Source of the DNA: Tetranychus cinnabarinus
Lineage: Eukaryota; Arthropoda; Arachnida; Trombidiformes; Tetranychidae
Reading direction: 5' to 3'
Assembly (NCBI GenBank): GCA_022266195.1
Contig: WHVY01000002.1
Span: 10,555,001-10,619,000 of the forward strand
DNA length: 64,000 nucleotides
Numbering within the stretch: the stretch's first letter is position 1; each line of letters begins with the position of its first letter. Shown piece by piece: positions 38,537-48,670 of this stretch. Under the pieces are notes generated by a model. That model made no database searches, had not been told where the DNA came from, and saw nothing but the letters and a program-made list of their open reading frames with translations. Position numbers and translations under genes: made by a program.

Positions 38537-38731
38537 ATGCCTCCAAAGAAGACCTACTATAGCGGTTATGTCCGAGAGATTCAAGGACCTCCAAGAGCTC
38601 AGCAATCTACCTCTAGAAGTGTTGTTTCCAGAGGACAAGCGCCAAGAGGAAACCAGTCTGGTATGGTTGTCTGTACTCGAACGACTAAGGTTGAAGTGAC
38701 CACTCAGGAAACTTTCATCCAATACCGTTAA
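38537..38731 (+). CDS. 64-residue basic protein of unknown function
   Basis: A single-exon frame starts at ATG 38537 in a good context (AACATGCC) and ends at 38731. A poly(A) signal lies about 400 bp downstream. The protein starts MPPKKTYYSGYVREIQGPP, has a Gln/Ser/Arg/Gly-rich middle and ends with Thr/Val-rich sequence (TKVEVTTQETFIQYR). There is no signal peptide, membrane segment or domain I recognise. Codon use looks like the real genes around it and low-complexity triplet repeats are absent, so I think it is coding, perhaps a small RNA- or chromatin-associated protein. That function is a guess from composition only. Confidence 0.55.
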   Translation: MPPKKTYYSGYVREIQGPPRAQQSTSRSVVSRGQAPRGNQSGMVVCTRTTKVEVTTQETFIQYR

Positions 38732-39124
38732 AATTACCTTTTAATGGACTTGTGTTTTTCATATAGTTTCTATTGTTTCTTTGCATACTTTACCTTCTGC
38801 TTTTCATTTTCATGTTCCTAACTTGATCCAGTTTTAATTTTGTACTCTGAAGTGAGATTCTCTTGTAAATTATAATTCGTGGAATGCAGCTGATAATCCC
38901 TATCACTATTATTTCTACCTCTTATTCTTATAAGTTAATCTCTGACTCTTATAATAATTGCTGTAAATCTGATTTTGTTCATCATTAATTCTTGTAAAAT
39001 CTTTAAAATGCTTATCTCATTTCAACTAGAAACTCATATGAAAACCGTATTTATAAGCGGTTAATGTTGTCCAGCTTTGTTAAATGAAAAAAATTGTAAT
39101 GTTCTTGAGAGCTTATTTTCCTTA

Positions 39125-39130
39125 AATAAA
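39125..39130 (+). terminator. Poly(A) signal AATAAA
   Basis: AATAAA about 390 bp after the stop of the 64-residue gene; the most likely cleavage signal for that transcript. Confidence 0.5.
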
Positions 39131-39925
39131 CCGACAATTTAATTGTTCAGCATAAAAATTGGTCTTTTTTCAAAATTTAATCCAGAATCGGGATTATTCA
39201 TGCAAAGGGTTATTCAAGTGTTCTAGTGTTATCCATGACCTTTGCTCATAGTCATTGACTAATAGCTGGTGGAGATGCCATAATCATTTGACTCCTGACC
39301 AAGACTTTTCACAGCAGAGTCACAAGTCCAACGGTTTTTTGACGTCATTTGATCTCGGTTTACTTGAGCAAAATCTGTGACTAAGCATTCCATTCAAAGT
39401 GAGACTTCAAGGCACAAATGTACCAAGACTCAATGTCACATTGGGATTCTTCCAGAGCTGGATTTAATTGTAACATCTTTGCGAGCTATTTTTTCAAATC
39501 AATCAAAATTAAACAATGGTGATTGGTTAGCTCAAGCCTGATTAAATGCAACAAAAAATGACACGAAAGCGAGTTGCATCTTAAAAAACTCAATGTCCAT
39601 CTGTGTACTGATTTGGCCCTGGAAATTTGACTTTACCCTCAAAAGCTATCAAATGTAAAAACTAAATAAAGAGCTTATAGCTTAATTGCCACATAGGAAT
39701 TATGGTTAACACAATCTGTTTGGATTTGGTATCAAAATGTCAACGGCTAATTTAATCTCAAAGTTGCATCATGATCCTGGGATCGAAACTGTTGTTTTCA
39801 AGGATTATAAAATTGATTGACATTTCAATCGTTCAGCACATGAACGCCTGGTAAATGGAAAAAATATGTCAATCAGACAATATTCAATACAAAAAATGTA
39901 GCCTTTCGAAGCAAACGAAAATTTG
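39131..39925. other. Intergenic DNA
   Basis: Spacer before the TATA box of the secreted precursor gene. No feature was recognised. Confidence 0.5.
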
Positions 39926-39933
39926 TATAAAAA
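39926..39933 (+). promoter_or_regulatory. TATA box of the secreted precursor gene
   Basis: TATAAAAA lies 98 bp before the ATG at 40024, with an initiator-like TCATTC about 30 bp downstream (near 39957). A canonical TATA promoter fits a tissue-restricted, strongly expressed secretory gene. Confidence 0.65.
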
Positions 39934-40023
39934 GAGTCGCTTTTCATCGAAATAATCATTCATTGGAATAATCCAGTTTAGAATTGTTCATCGAACGGAA
40001 TTCTCATCCTCAACCTAATCAAA

Positions 40024-41790
40024 ATGCGTTTCACCATTGTCTTGGCTCTCTGCTTCATTGGAGGTAAGATATAACTCAAAGTCTTGTATCAAGTATCATT
40101 TCTAACCCTTTCCATCTATTCCTTACAGCTGCCTCTGCTAGCTCATTGAGCAAACGAAGCTTCCTCGATGATATCCAGAACAACACTCAAAATGCTTTCC
40201 ACGCTTTTGAACGTAAGTATTTATTATTATTTATTAACCTGAGCTAGTTAAATAACGATATATCTTCCTTATAAATCTTTCAGAATTCGGCCAAACTTTC
40301 AATGAGAAGGTCCAAGAAGCCCTCAAAAACTTACTCAGCGCTTTCGGAAACAGTGAGTTATAAGACTAAAGATTATAACATGAAAGCATACAAAAATTTA
40401 ATGGTTTTGTTTTTTATTCATTTCAGAGAACTCATCTGCTGAAGCTACAGTCAGTGTATCTAAGCGAGCCACCAACCCACTTGTGCTCATCAATGATCTC
40501 AGTGACCCAGCCAAGTTTGCTCAAGATTTCTTGAAGGTTCTTGCTGATATGGCTACCGGACAAGGCCGACGAAAGCGAGATATTTTTGAAAGTCTCCAAA
40601 GTAAGTGGCTCATCAGATCTTTGCTTTAAATATCACGATTTTAACCTTTCTTCTCGCTCTTTGTTTCTATCAGAGTTCTCCGATGAAGCCAAAAAGAACG
40701 CTGAAGAAGCTCTTAAGAAGCTCTTTGACCTCTTTGAACAATTGAAACGTAAGTTATTCACCATTAATAAACAATGCAGAAGATATTGTGTTCAAACATG
40801 ATAATTAATTTAAAATATCTCTTATAACTAGCCCAATCCAGTGAATCAACTGAAGCTCCAGTCGTTGTTGAAAAGCGAGCCACCAACCCACTCGTTCTCA
40901 TCAATGACCTCAGTGACCCAGCCAAATTTGCCCAAGATTTCTTGAAGGTTCTTGCCGATATGGCTACCGGACAAGGTCGACGAAAGCGAGATGTTGCTGA
41001 AGACCTCAAGAGTAAGTCACTCGATAGATGGCTTCTTTACCATCAATATCAACTTAAAACCTAATAACACAAATTATTATTTTCAGAGTTCGCCGATTCT
41101 GCCAAACAAAACGCTGAACAAGGTCTTGCTAAGCTCTTCGAGTTCCTCGAACAATTCAAGGCTCAATTTGCTCGTAAGTATTAATAATCAAAAAGATCTG
41201 TAATTAAATTAACCATAAACTGTTTTCATTTGCAGATGATCAAACCGATGCTGAAAAGGTTGTTTCAAAGCGAGATATCCAAGAAACCATCGAAAGTAAG
41301 CTCTAATTGTTACGCTTAGTCAATTTACTTACTAACAAAATTTTTCTTTTTTTGTGCAGAGTTCAATGAATTAGCCCAAACCAAGGCCCAAGAAGCTTTC
41401 AAAAACATCAAGCAAGCTCTTGACGATTTGTTCAGTAAGTTATTCAGCAAATGGAATCAATTTTGAGTCAATCTAACTTTATTGGTTTTACTATTGAACA
41501 GAGGGAAACCCATTCTTCCAATCCATCTCCAGCCACTTCAACAATGGTGAAGATTCAACTGAAAAGACCGTTTCCAAGCGAGACATCTTTGACAACTTTG
41601 AAAGTAAGATATTAATATATTAATATCAACGACATTACCAATAAGAAACTGAAATCTAATGAAATATTTTCTTTTCGTTACAGAATTCAGTAAAAATGCT
41701 TTCGAAAACTTCAAGCAATCTTTTGAACGATTCTTCAACCAATTCTCAAATGATGACGCCGAAGCTGAATTCTTCACTGAATCCGATTAA
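40024..41790 (+). CDS. Secreted polyprotein-like precursor with dibasic sites and two identical 33-residue segments
   Basis: Eleven exons (40024-40063, 40129-40212, 40284-40352, 40427-40600, 40674-40748, 40832-41011, 41087-41173, 41236-41295, 41360-41434, 41502-41603, 41684-41790) encode 350 residues. Every intron is phase 1, so internal exons are symmetric and can be duplicated in frame. A signal peptide (about 1-18) is followed by Lys-Arg sites at 22-23, 77-78, 162-163, 248-249 and 327-328 and by RRKR at 112-115 and 197-200. Segments 79-111 and 164-196 are identical (start ATNPLVLINDLSD, end LADMATGQG); each ends in Gly before RRKR, the usual signal for C-terminal amidation. The intervening segments (such as DIFESLQKFSDEAKKNAEEA) look like amphipathic helices. 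No cysteine occurs in the mature part. A neuropeptide or hormone precursor, a linear cytolytic/antimicrobial peptide precursor, or a helical lipid-binding secretory protein are all possible; no family was recognised. Confidence 0.88.
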
Positions 41791-41934
41791 ACAAAGAGAT
41801 AGTTAACAGTTTTCATAGCTTCTTTGCATCTTTCCTCAGTACAATTCAATTCAGTGAAATGTTATACACAATTTTCATTTGTAATTGATCCAGCATCAAA
41901 TACCTCTGATAATTTATCTGTTCAATGTAGTATC

Positions 41935-41940
41935 AATAAA
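41935..41940 (+). terminator. Poly(A) signal AATAAA
   Basis: AATAAA about 145 bp after the stop of the secreted precursor gene. Confidence 0.65.
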
Positions 41941-42589
41941 AATTCTGTAATCAGCATCTTCCTGTAATTTCCTCATCCATTTGCCCTCTAAATGAATAAA
42001 TAAAACAGAACCGTATCAATTTAAATTGCAAATTTCAAAATGTTCAACTTTTTTCAAAAATAACTTACAAGTTAACTTAACTTGTTAGCGAGTTTTTACG
42101 TGATTTTTTAAAAGTGAAGATGAACAAACTGATAAGCCTCAATTTAAAATTTCATGAAACAGATCAAATTATTATTTTATTCTTAAATTAAATTGAAATA
42201 AATTAGTTATTTCGCTGTAAATCATGAAAAAAAGTTGACCAACAAATAGTCAAAATTACAGAGTTGCAAGAAAGTTTCTGATTTTCAAATTTGCTATTTG
42301 CTTTACAGATGCCATCTCTTGTAAATTTAAAACACTAACAATTGTAAGCTTAATTATTATGATTATTATAATTATAATTATTAATAATAATAAAAAAGGC
42401 TAATTTTTCTGTAATGTGTAATAGACCAATTCGATTTAGAGTTTAACCTTCCACATTCTGTGAACGAAAGAAAAAGATATCTGAAATTTATTGTAAATAG
42501 TGATGGTTACTCTTACAAATCGTACGATGTGTTAGAAAGATTTATTTAAGAGTCAACTAGCTCAGATCTTTTAGGTATTAAATTATATC
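41941..42589. other. Intergenic DNA
   Basis: AT-rich, with an (ATT/AAT)n tract near 42351-42392. No gene was recognised. Confidence 0.5.
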
Positions 42590-43060
42590 ATGTTATAACC
42601 CATGACAAAATTTAATGATTTCTCAATGAATCATGATTTTAGGATTCTCGCCATGTTGTGGATCAAAGCTTCCGGCCATTGGGCAAAATCAAGAGAACTG
42701 TCGATAAATTGAAAAAAGTGGGCGATCGTTGATTTTACCAACAACTTTTATTACAAATAATAAGTTCCAGATCTCTAACCTTTACGGTCACAGAATGAGC
42801 CGGGTTTAACTGATCTTATTGCATGAAACAAAAATTTTATCTCGCAAAATGCAAGTGAATTTTCTCGATGACCATCAAATTTGCATCAGAAAAATGATTT
42901 TAATCAAAAAAATCTGATTACACAACTGTACAAAAGGTGATCGAAGTTTCAACTTTTATCTTAAGCACTGTCGATCGAAGAAATTTTTTAATGAAACTAA
43001 TGGATTCAGTTTTCATGCACCCACAAACACAGTCTCAAATCTTAATTTAAATGTTCAATT
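42590..43060 (-). repeat. Dispersed foldback-repeat family, copy A
   Basis: It shares ordered motifs with the array at 49.7-53.5 kb: AAAATCAAGAGAACTGT..ATAAATTG, AATAAGTTCCAGATCTCTAAC, GGTCACAGAATG, AAAATCTGATTACACAACTGTACAAAAG and GATCGAAGTTTCAACTTTTA. It is diverged and has no coding frame. It runs in the same orientation as the right arm of the large palindrome. Confidence 0.75.
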
Positions 43061-43256
43061 TTCTGACCCTGTTCCATAGAGTCTAAACAGACGCGCCATA
43101 CTTTTAGGGCAAATAAACAATCTACTACATATTCAAGGATTAGAACTTTGTCAGATATTTTTGTACGAATAGACCTTACACCTATTTGTATTTATCTGAA
43201 TGCTAAATGTTTACAAAAAATGAACATTGTTTAATCTCACTCTACCTTTCTAAAGA

Positions 43257-44083
43257 TTAAATGAATGGTTTGCCTTCGCTGGCCTCTTTTAACAACCTGG
43301 CATGAACATCGTGATATTGTTTCATAGCATAATAAACAAAACCTACACCTTGTGCAACATTTAGAGTTGAAATGAGCAAAAATGTGAGCACTATACTCTT
43401 ATTGCCAATAGCTTGACCAGTTATTTTCAACGCTTCTTTGAAAGAAGCCCAATTTTTTAAGGTATCAATTGGAAGAGGAATTCCAGGGTTATGCATAGCA
43501 CTGAAAAGTGATGCAAGTATCGAGTTCATAGATGGAATTAGAGCTGTACATAATAATTGATAGGCACCAGTACGAATGAGATGACACTCGGCACAATAAA
43601 CTTCACCACGAACGATTTGATTAAGTTGATGGGTCAAAATTACGTAGCCACTAATTCCAGCAAATCCCACGGTTGTCGAGACAGCAATAATCGGGTTGAA
43701 TCGAATAACTTTCAATGAACTGCGAACCAAACGAAGAAAAGGTACTTGCGATAAACTAGAGACAAATATCGTCGCCCATGGACTCATAGTAAATCCATTT
43801 AGGTCAGATTGAGGTTTCCAAAGACGAGATAAATTGTCAAATTTCTCTTCACGGACTTCAGGAAGGTCATTTTCGAAAGGAAAACTAATACAAGAGACAA
43901 ATTGAAAATATTAAAAAGGTTTGTTATTGTATAAAATTAAAATTGTACATACAGATCTTCAAATTTTGTGGAAGAAGCAATGGTGGTTTTAGCGACTTCA
44001 TCTTTCGGTCTCATCCATAATTTCAGCTTTTTTTCCACTTTTTCAAAAAAGCTCGGTTTAGTTGAATCAGAATCTGAGGCCAT
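43257..44083 (-). CDS. TMEM126-family mitochondrial membrane protein
   Basis: Two exons on the minus strand (44083-43953 and 43884-43257) encode 252 residues. The start is the ATG at 44083 (MASDSDSTKPSFFEKVEKKL); the internal Met77 is not the start. Family signs are the CAEC pair (Cys141, Cys144) followed by RTGAYQLL and a PSMNSILASLF segment, matching the CETC..TRSG..PV pattern of TMEM126A/B. Several hydrophobic segments are visible (about 107-128, 150-170, 205-230). TMEM126 proteins sit in the mitochondrial inner membrane and help assemble respiratory complex I. The gene is divergent from RpL23A, start codons 370 bp apart. Family assignment good; A versus B not decided. Confidence 0.82.
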
Positions 44084-44453
44084 TCTCCAAAAATGAAGAA
44101 TTTAATTAACTAAGGATTTAAAAAAATTATAGTAACATTGAATAATACAACATGTGTTGTGATCAAGTTTACTTGAAACCCATGACAACCAAGAGCAAGA
44201 TTTTTCAAACTTGGCGGTACTTTTGCGCAGACAAAATTTTGCTTGAAAATTGTGCGGAAACGGAAGATGAGTGAAAGATTGTAAAAGCATTTTTGATTTT
44301 TGTTTAGTGTTAAGGTAAAGTTAATTGGATCATAGTTTTTCGTATTTGGGAAACAGTTTTTTACTGTAAGTTAATTATTAATGTTCTAGTTTTTATCAAT
44401 TTAACTAATTTGATATTATTTCTGTTTGTTAGTGTTTAGTTAATTTAATTAAG
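44084..44453. promoter_or_regulatory. Shared divergent promoter region of the TMEM126-like gene and RpL23A
   Basis: A 370-bp gap between two start codons on opposite strands must contain both promoters unless a 5' UTR intron is involved. A pyrimidine-type start for the ribosomal gene was not pinned down. A GTAAGTTAAT at about 44366 could be the donor of a 5' UTR intron ending at TTAG shortly before the RpL23A ATG. Confidence 0.5.
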
Positions 44454-45332
44454 ATGGCTGTTCAAAAAGCAAAACCAGCAACCAAGAAGGAACAACCAAA
44501 GGCCGGCGGAGACGCTGCTGGAAAATCCACTGCTGGAACATCAAAGGCTCAACCAGCTAAACCCAAAGCAGCCAAACCCGCTGCTGCTAAGAGTACTGCT
44601 GCTGGAAGCAAAGGAGCTCCAGGAAAAGTCCCCGCTGTCGGTAAAGCAGCCAAAGGTGCTAAGGCCGGAGCCGCAGCCAAAGGTGCCAAGGCCGGAGCTC
44701 CAGCTAAAAGTGGTAAACTTCCAGCTCAAACTGGTAAAGGTAAAGCTCCTGTGACTAAGGACAAGACCAAGACCGCCGCTGCTGGTAAAGGTAAAGCTGC
44801 TGTTCAAAGCAAAGATAAGAGCAAGACCGCCGCTGGTAAAGGTAAAGCTTCAGCCAAGACAGTTTCAAAATCAAAATCGGCCGCTGCTGCAGCTGCTGCT
44901 AAGATTAAGGCTAAAGCTAAGGCTTTGAAAACCGCTAAGAAAGTGACAAAGGGCGTCTACACCAAACGTGCAAGGAAAGTTAGAACCAGTGTCCACTTCC
45001 ATCGACCATGGGTTAAGCATCTTCCAAGGAATCCTAAATACGAAAGGAAAAGTGTACACAAGAGGCCTAGACTGGACAAATTCTCTGTCATTAAACATCC
45101 ATTGACTACTGAATCAGCTATGAAAAAAATTGAAGACCACAACACTCTTGTTTTCATTGTAGACCTTAAGTCTAATAAGCCTCAAGTTAAGATGGCTGTC
45201 AAGAAATTGTATGATATTGGTGTTGCCAAAGTCAACACAATGATTCAACCTGACGGTCAAAAGAAAGCTTATGTAAGACTAGGTCCAGATTATGATGCTT
45301 TAGATGTAGCAAACAAGATCGGTATCATATAA
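44454..45332 (+). CDS. RpL23A: Large ribosomal subunit protein uL23 (RpL23A)
   Basis: A single coding exon of 292 residues. The C-terminal part, about 165-292, is the conserved uL23 protein, which binds 23S/28S rRNA domain III beside the polypeptide exit tunnel. Visible hallmarks are HFHRPWVKHLPRNPKYERKS, FSVIKHPLTTESAMKKIEDHN, TLVFIVDLKSNKPQVKMAVKK and YVRLGPDYDALDVANKIGII. The first about 165 residues are an extended Ala/Lys/Gly-rich tail resembling linker histone, longer than in vertebrates but known in insect RpL23A. Codon choice is strongly biased, as expected for a highly expressed gene. Confidence 0.97.
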   Translation: MAVQKAKPATKKEQPKAGGDAAGKSTAGTSKAQPAKPKAAKPAAAKSTAAGSKGAPGKVPAVGKAAKGAKAGAAAKGAKAGAPAKSGKLPAQTGKGKAPVTKDKTKTAAAGKGKAAVQSKDKSKTAAGKGKASAKTVSKSKSAAAAAAAKIKAKAKALKTAKKVTKGVYTKRARKVRTSVHFHRPWVKHLPRNPKYERKSVHKRPRLDKFSVIKHPLTTESAMKKIEDHNTLVFIVDLKSNKPQVKMAVKKLYDIGVAKVNTMIQPDGQKKAYVRLGPDYDALDVANKIGII

Positions 45333-45494
45333 ACTATGTTCTTTTGGATATTAAATTAAAGATGGTTAATCATAACCCAAATTAATGTTTCCATTTCTTC
45401 CTATCCAAAACTGGCTCTTTAACTGAAACATCTTGTGAGCCATAAAAAATGACCTCACGTCAAAAGATTTAACAGGCAATCGAGCTCATAATTC

Positions 45495-45945
45495 CATCCA
45501 TAAATGAACGTCGTGTGAAATATTGACCTGTTATCGTGTGTATTTTAGAAACGGCTAATGTTATAAGGTAGTGGTTAGGCATTTATGATATTTCAGCATG
45601 TAAGTCAACTAGTAAACTCATTTTCTCGCCTGTAAATTTAATTCAATTGTACCAATTTTTTACTCATTGTTTGTTTGGAAGTATTGTAAAGAGAATTAGA
45701 GATCTGATTGTGCTGTTTATTTCTGTCCTTTCTTTTTTGTATTGCTAGGTCACGAGTACAAGCCTTTTGGATCAAAGACGTCGTCTGATAGAAGCTCTGT
45801 CCATTAAAATTTATCTCCACGAGGAACATCGCCATTTCTCTTTACTTGGCTCAACCGGTGCGCCAAGCTCTTGAAGTGCTTCATGGTGTCAACTTGCCAC
45901 TTGACATTAGACCATCCAGTTGTTACATTCAGCATTGTATGTATC
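45495..45945 (+). pseudogene. Truncated copy of the MYORG-like gene 5' region
   Basis: About 45495-45732 matches the region upstream of the gene at 56.5 kb (about 56088-56320, including CTGATTGTGCTGTTTATTTCTGTCCTTTC). About 45737-45945 matches coding sequence from TTGTATTGCTA/GGTCA.GAGTACAAG through TGTTACATTCA (about 56792-56990). Roughly 470 bp between them, with the ATG and first ~95 codons, are missing. Within the coding part a TGA follows the codons for APSS. It cannot encode the membrane anchor or glycosidase. Confidence 0.9.
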
Positions 45946-46153
45946 CAGAATAAAATGAGAATAACTTAGCAGCCAGCATGACTGTGAAACAATTCAAAGC
46001 TTAATACATCTTTTAATAGCTGAAAGTGAATTAACAATAAGAATATTTGAAACTTTTACTTCTGTTTTTGAACATTTCGATAATATTGTATTCTCTTGCT
46101 CGATCGTTTTCGGTTTAAATGTGCCGCCTTAAAATAACTATTGATATCAAGTA

Positions 46154-47103
46154 CTGTCGAGTACCCGGTTAAAGCAATCTGTTTTTCTCAGTCTCCATCT
46201 AGTGATAATGCCTTTCAGAAAGTGGCAGCGCTTAAGATTTAGGTAATGAAAGGATTCTATAAATTATAAAAGCAATGTAAATTTTCAAAAAATCATAGAT
46301 GGCGACTGTGAAAATTGCTTTAAATGGACTCCACGTGTTCTTCACCGTCTTAATTTAATTTAATTTAGTTTGATTAATTTTAGTTTTTTTATTTATATTT
46401 TGTGTTTTAAATTGTTTTTTAATACTCTGGGCACCCGGTGATTCCATCAAATAGTTTTGATTTCATTTATTTGTGATATAAACAATATAATCAAAATTCA
46501 TCTTAAAAATTTATATGAGAGAACTTAACCAGTTCTCTCTCATAACATACAATATGAGAGAATCTAACCGATTCTCTCTCATAATATAACATATGAGAGA
46601 ACTTAACCCGTTCTCTCTCAAGACAAACTCTAAATCTAAAATCTAAAATCTTCATCACCTAATCTGTTTACAATCAGAATTTAATTGAATTCAATCACTT
46701 TCGCTAATAATCTGTCTTTGATCCTTTTGGTTTCTCCACTTTCTTTTGAATTTTGTCCTGTTAAATTTTTTTTTTTGGGTGGGTTGGGAATTTAATTGAA
46801 TTTTTTTTTGTATTTTTTTTGATATATTGATTTTTGTATTGAAGTTTTTCCACACGACCAATTGTAAAACACACTAGTTTGTAAAGCTGCTCTTTGTAAT
46901 CCTACATACCAAAATTTTGTATTTCCCCCCCCTTTTTTGATGGTCGAACATACCATCGAGCGGTGCACCTAGAGTGCATTCGCAGGTTACTTTCCACTTA
47001 TCGAGAGTAACCGTTTGGGAGAGCGGTATCCCTATTCCTGTAACTAGGTGAAACTTCAATAAAATGGGTCTCAAAAAAATTGCTTTAACCGGGTACTCGA
47101 CAG
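46154..47103. mobile_element. 950-bp non-autonomous TIR element with TA target duplication
   Basis: Perfect 25-bp terminal inverted repeats: the left end starts CTGTCGAGTACCCGGTTAAA and the right end is its reverse complement. TA dinucleotides flank both ends (46152-46153, 47104-47105). No transposase frame is inside, and the interior has AT-rich runs plus a tandem hairpin array. The TA target and end structure suggest mobilisation by a Tc1/mariner-type enzyme. Its right end is 276 bp before the ATG of the TOX-like HMG gene, so it may now form part of that promoter. Confidence 0.88.
46514..46620. repeat. Three tandem 39-bp units, each a hairpin
   Basis: Three units at 46514, 46553 and 46592 read TATGAGAGAA, a variable ACTTAACC-type loop, then TTCTCTCTCATA. 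The period is exactly 39 bp. Arms are invariant while loop bases vary with compensating changes next to the arm (CCAGTT, CCGATT, CCGTTC contexts). They sit inside the 950-bp TIR element. Confidence 0.85.
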
Positions 47104-47379
47104 TATCATCGTTCGCAGATGGAACCAATAATCCTGTGTAAAGAGCAAAACAATGAGAATCTTTATCACAAAACTCGGAAAGTTTAGAGAAAGTTAGAAA
47201 GTTTTATAATTGTTAACCATAACTTTAATTGTTTGTTTTATAGTTTTGTTCAGTTTTTATTTCTTTGTCATCTTTCTCTCTTTCTATTTCTTCTGTCCCT
47301 GTTTCTTGAGTGATCAACAAGACTCATCCATTTTCATCGTTACATTCAATACTTTTCATTAAGTTTTTTGTCTCTCATC

Positions 47380-48268
47380 ATGAATGGTCCAGTTACTAAC
47401 ACAGAGCAGCCAGGAATGAACCACTTAGGAGTGTATCAAAATTGTTTTAATAAATTCAAAGATGGATTTGACACCCAAAATAATGGCCAAAACTATTTTG
47501 TTGGTTCCAACCAAGTTAACTTTGACTCCTATTCCTCTGAAGGATACAATGATTATATCAACACTCCAGATGCTTGGAATAATTCGACTGCTCAAAATTA
47601 TAACTCATATTGTAACCAATCTCACCAACTTAATCCAACTTCACCCATCAATGTATCCCTTCTTCAAGGATCTGAAGGAACTGGTTCCTGGTCAACATCT
47701 TTCAATGGATATATGGAGGAACGATTGGATGATGCCATAGGTGTTCTTCAGAAGCATGCAGAAAGCTGTAGCTACTCTCCTCAGATTGATTGTGATGTGG
47801 TATGTTATGAACAATTAATTGATTAAGCAAATTAATAATCTTTATGTTTTTGTTTTTTCATTTTTCTCTATCTAGCCGAGTCTATCATTCCCGAAGCCCA
47901 GTCAAAGCAATACCCTTAGCGTTACACCATTAAGTGTTCAACCTCATGTTCTGAACAATAATAAAGAAGAAGACTTTAAACCAGTAAAAGTTATCCGGAA
48001 GAAGAAGATTAATCGTAAAAAGGAACCCAACAATAATAAAAAATCAGCCTCAGGATATGCACATTTTTTCCGAGAACGTCAAGCTCGTATCAAAGAGGAA
48101 AATAAAACGGCATCATTCGGTGAAATATCTAAAATCGTTGCTTCTGAATGGGAAGCTCTGTCGAATAATGAAAAGGCTGTCTACAAGAGGAAGGCTGAGA
48201 ATGAAAAAAACAATCAATTTAAGGATATTGCCTTAAACCATGCTATGGCCGTTGCTGGTATTAAGTAA
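47380..48268 (+). CDS. TOX-like HMG-box protein with an E-protein-like N-terminal helix
   Basis: Two exons (47380-47799, 47876-48268) encode 270 residues. The ATG at 47380 is the first in frame. The C-terminal HMG box (about 196-262) reads SASGYAHFFRERQARIKEEN, FGEISKIVASEWEALSNNEK and AVYKRKAE, closest to the TOX family (SAYALFFRDTQ..FGEVSKIVASMWD). It follows a basic KKKINRKKEPNNNKK stretch, also TOX-like. The N-terminal part is Asn/Gln/Ser-rich, and residues 113-129 (EERLDDAIGVLQKHAES) closely resemble the LDDAIHVLRNHA helix conserved in class I bHLH E proteins such as TCF12 and Daughterless. That pairing is unusual. Nuclear DNA-binding regulator inferred. An inverted copy of its 5' end lies at 52.65-52.96 kb. 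Confidence 0.85.
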
Positions 48269-48505
48269 AACTCTCAAAATGTTCCGTATTTTCATGATTA
48301 ATATTGATAATAACAGCTTCTAAAAAAGTTTTTTTGTGAAATGTATTAAAAAATTTAATCTAATTATCATTCAAATCCAATAATGACAATAATGATGTTA
48401 ATGAATTTTTTGGCAATAAACTAACATAAGTAGGAATTATCAACAGAATTAACAGATTAAAATTTCCTACCTAAAAAACTATGGACACTTAAACGGTTTA
48501 TGTTG

Positions 48506-48511
48506 AATAAA
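48506..48511 (+). terminator. Poly(A) signal AATAAA
   Basis: AATAAA 238 bp after the stop of the HMG gene; another copy at 48415-48420 could also serve. Confidence 0.45.
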
Positions 48512-48670
48512 CTTAAGCAGTTTAAATAATCAGTATATAGCTGTGAAATAACAGTCTAAATAAGTCAGTTTATATTTGACTGTTGTGACAAACTGTTCAA
48601 CAATTGATCTGAATTCAGACTCTCTGTACCTACCTTTTTTTACCTTTACCATATTTTTGCTTCCACGATT

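Noticed and set aside
44541..45157. Minus-strand frames opposite RpL23A
   Set aside because: They are antisense shadows of the Ala/Lys/Gly-rich coding sequence.
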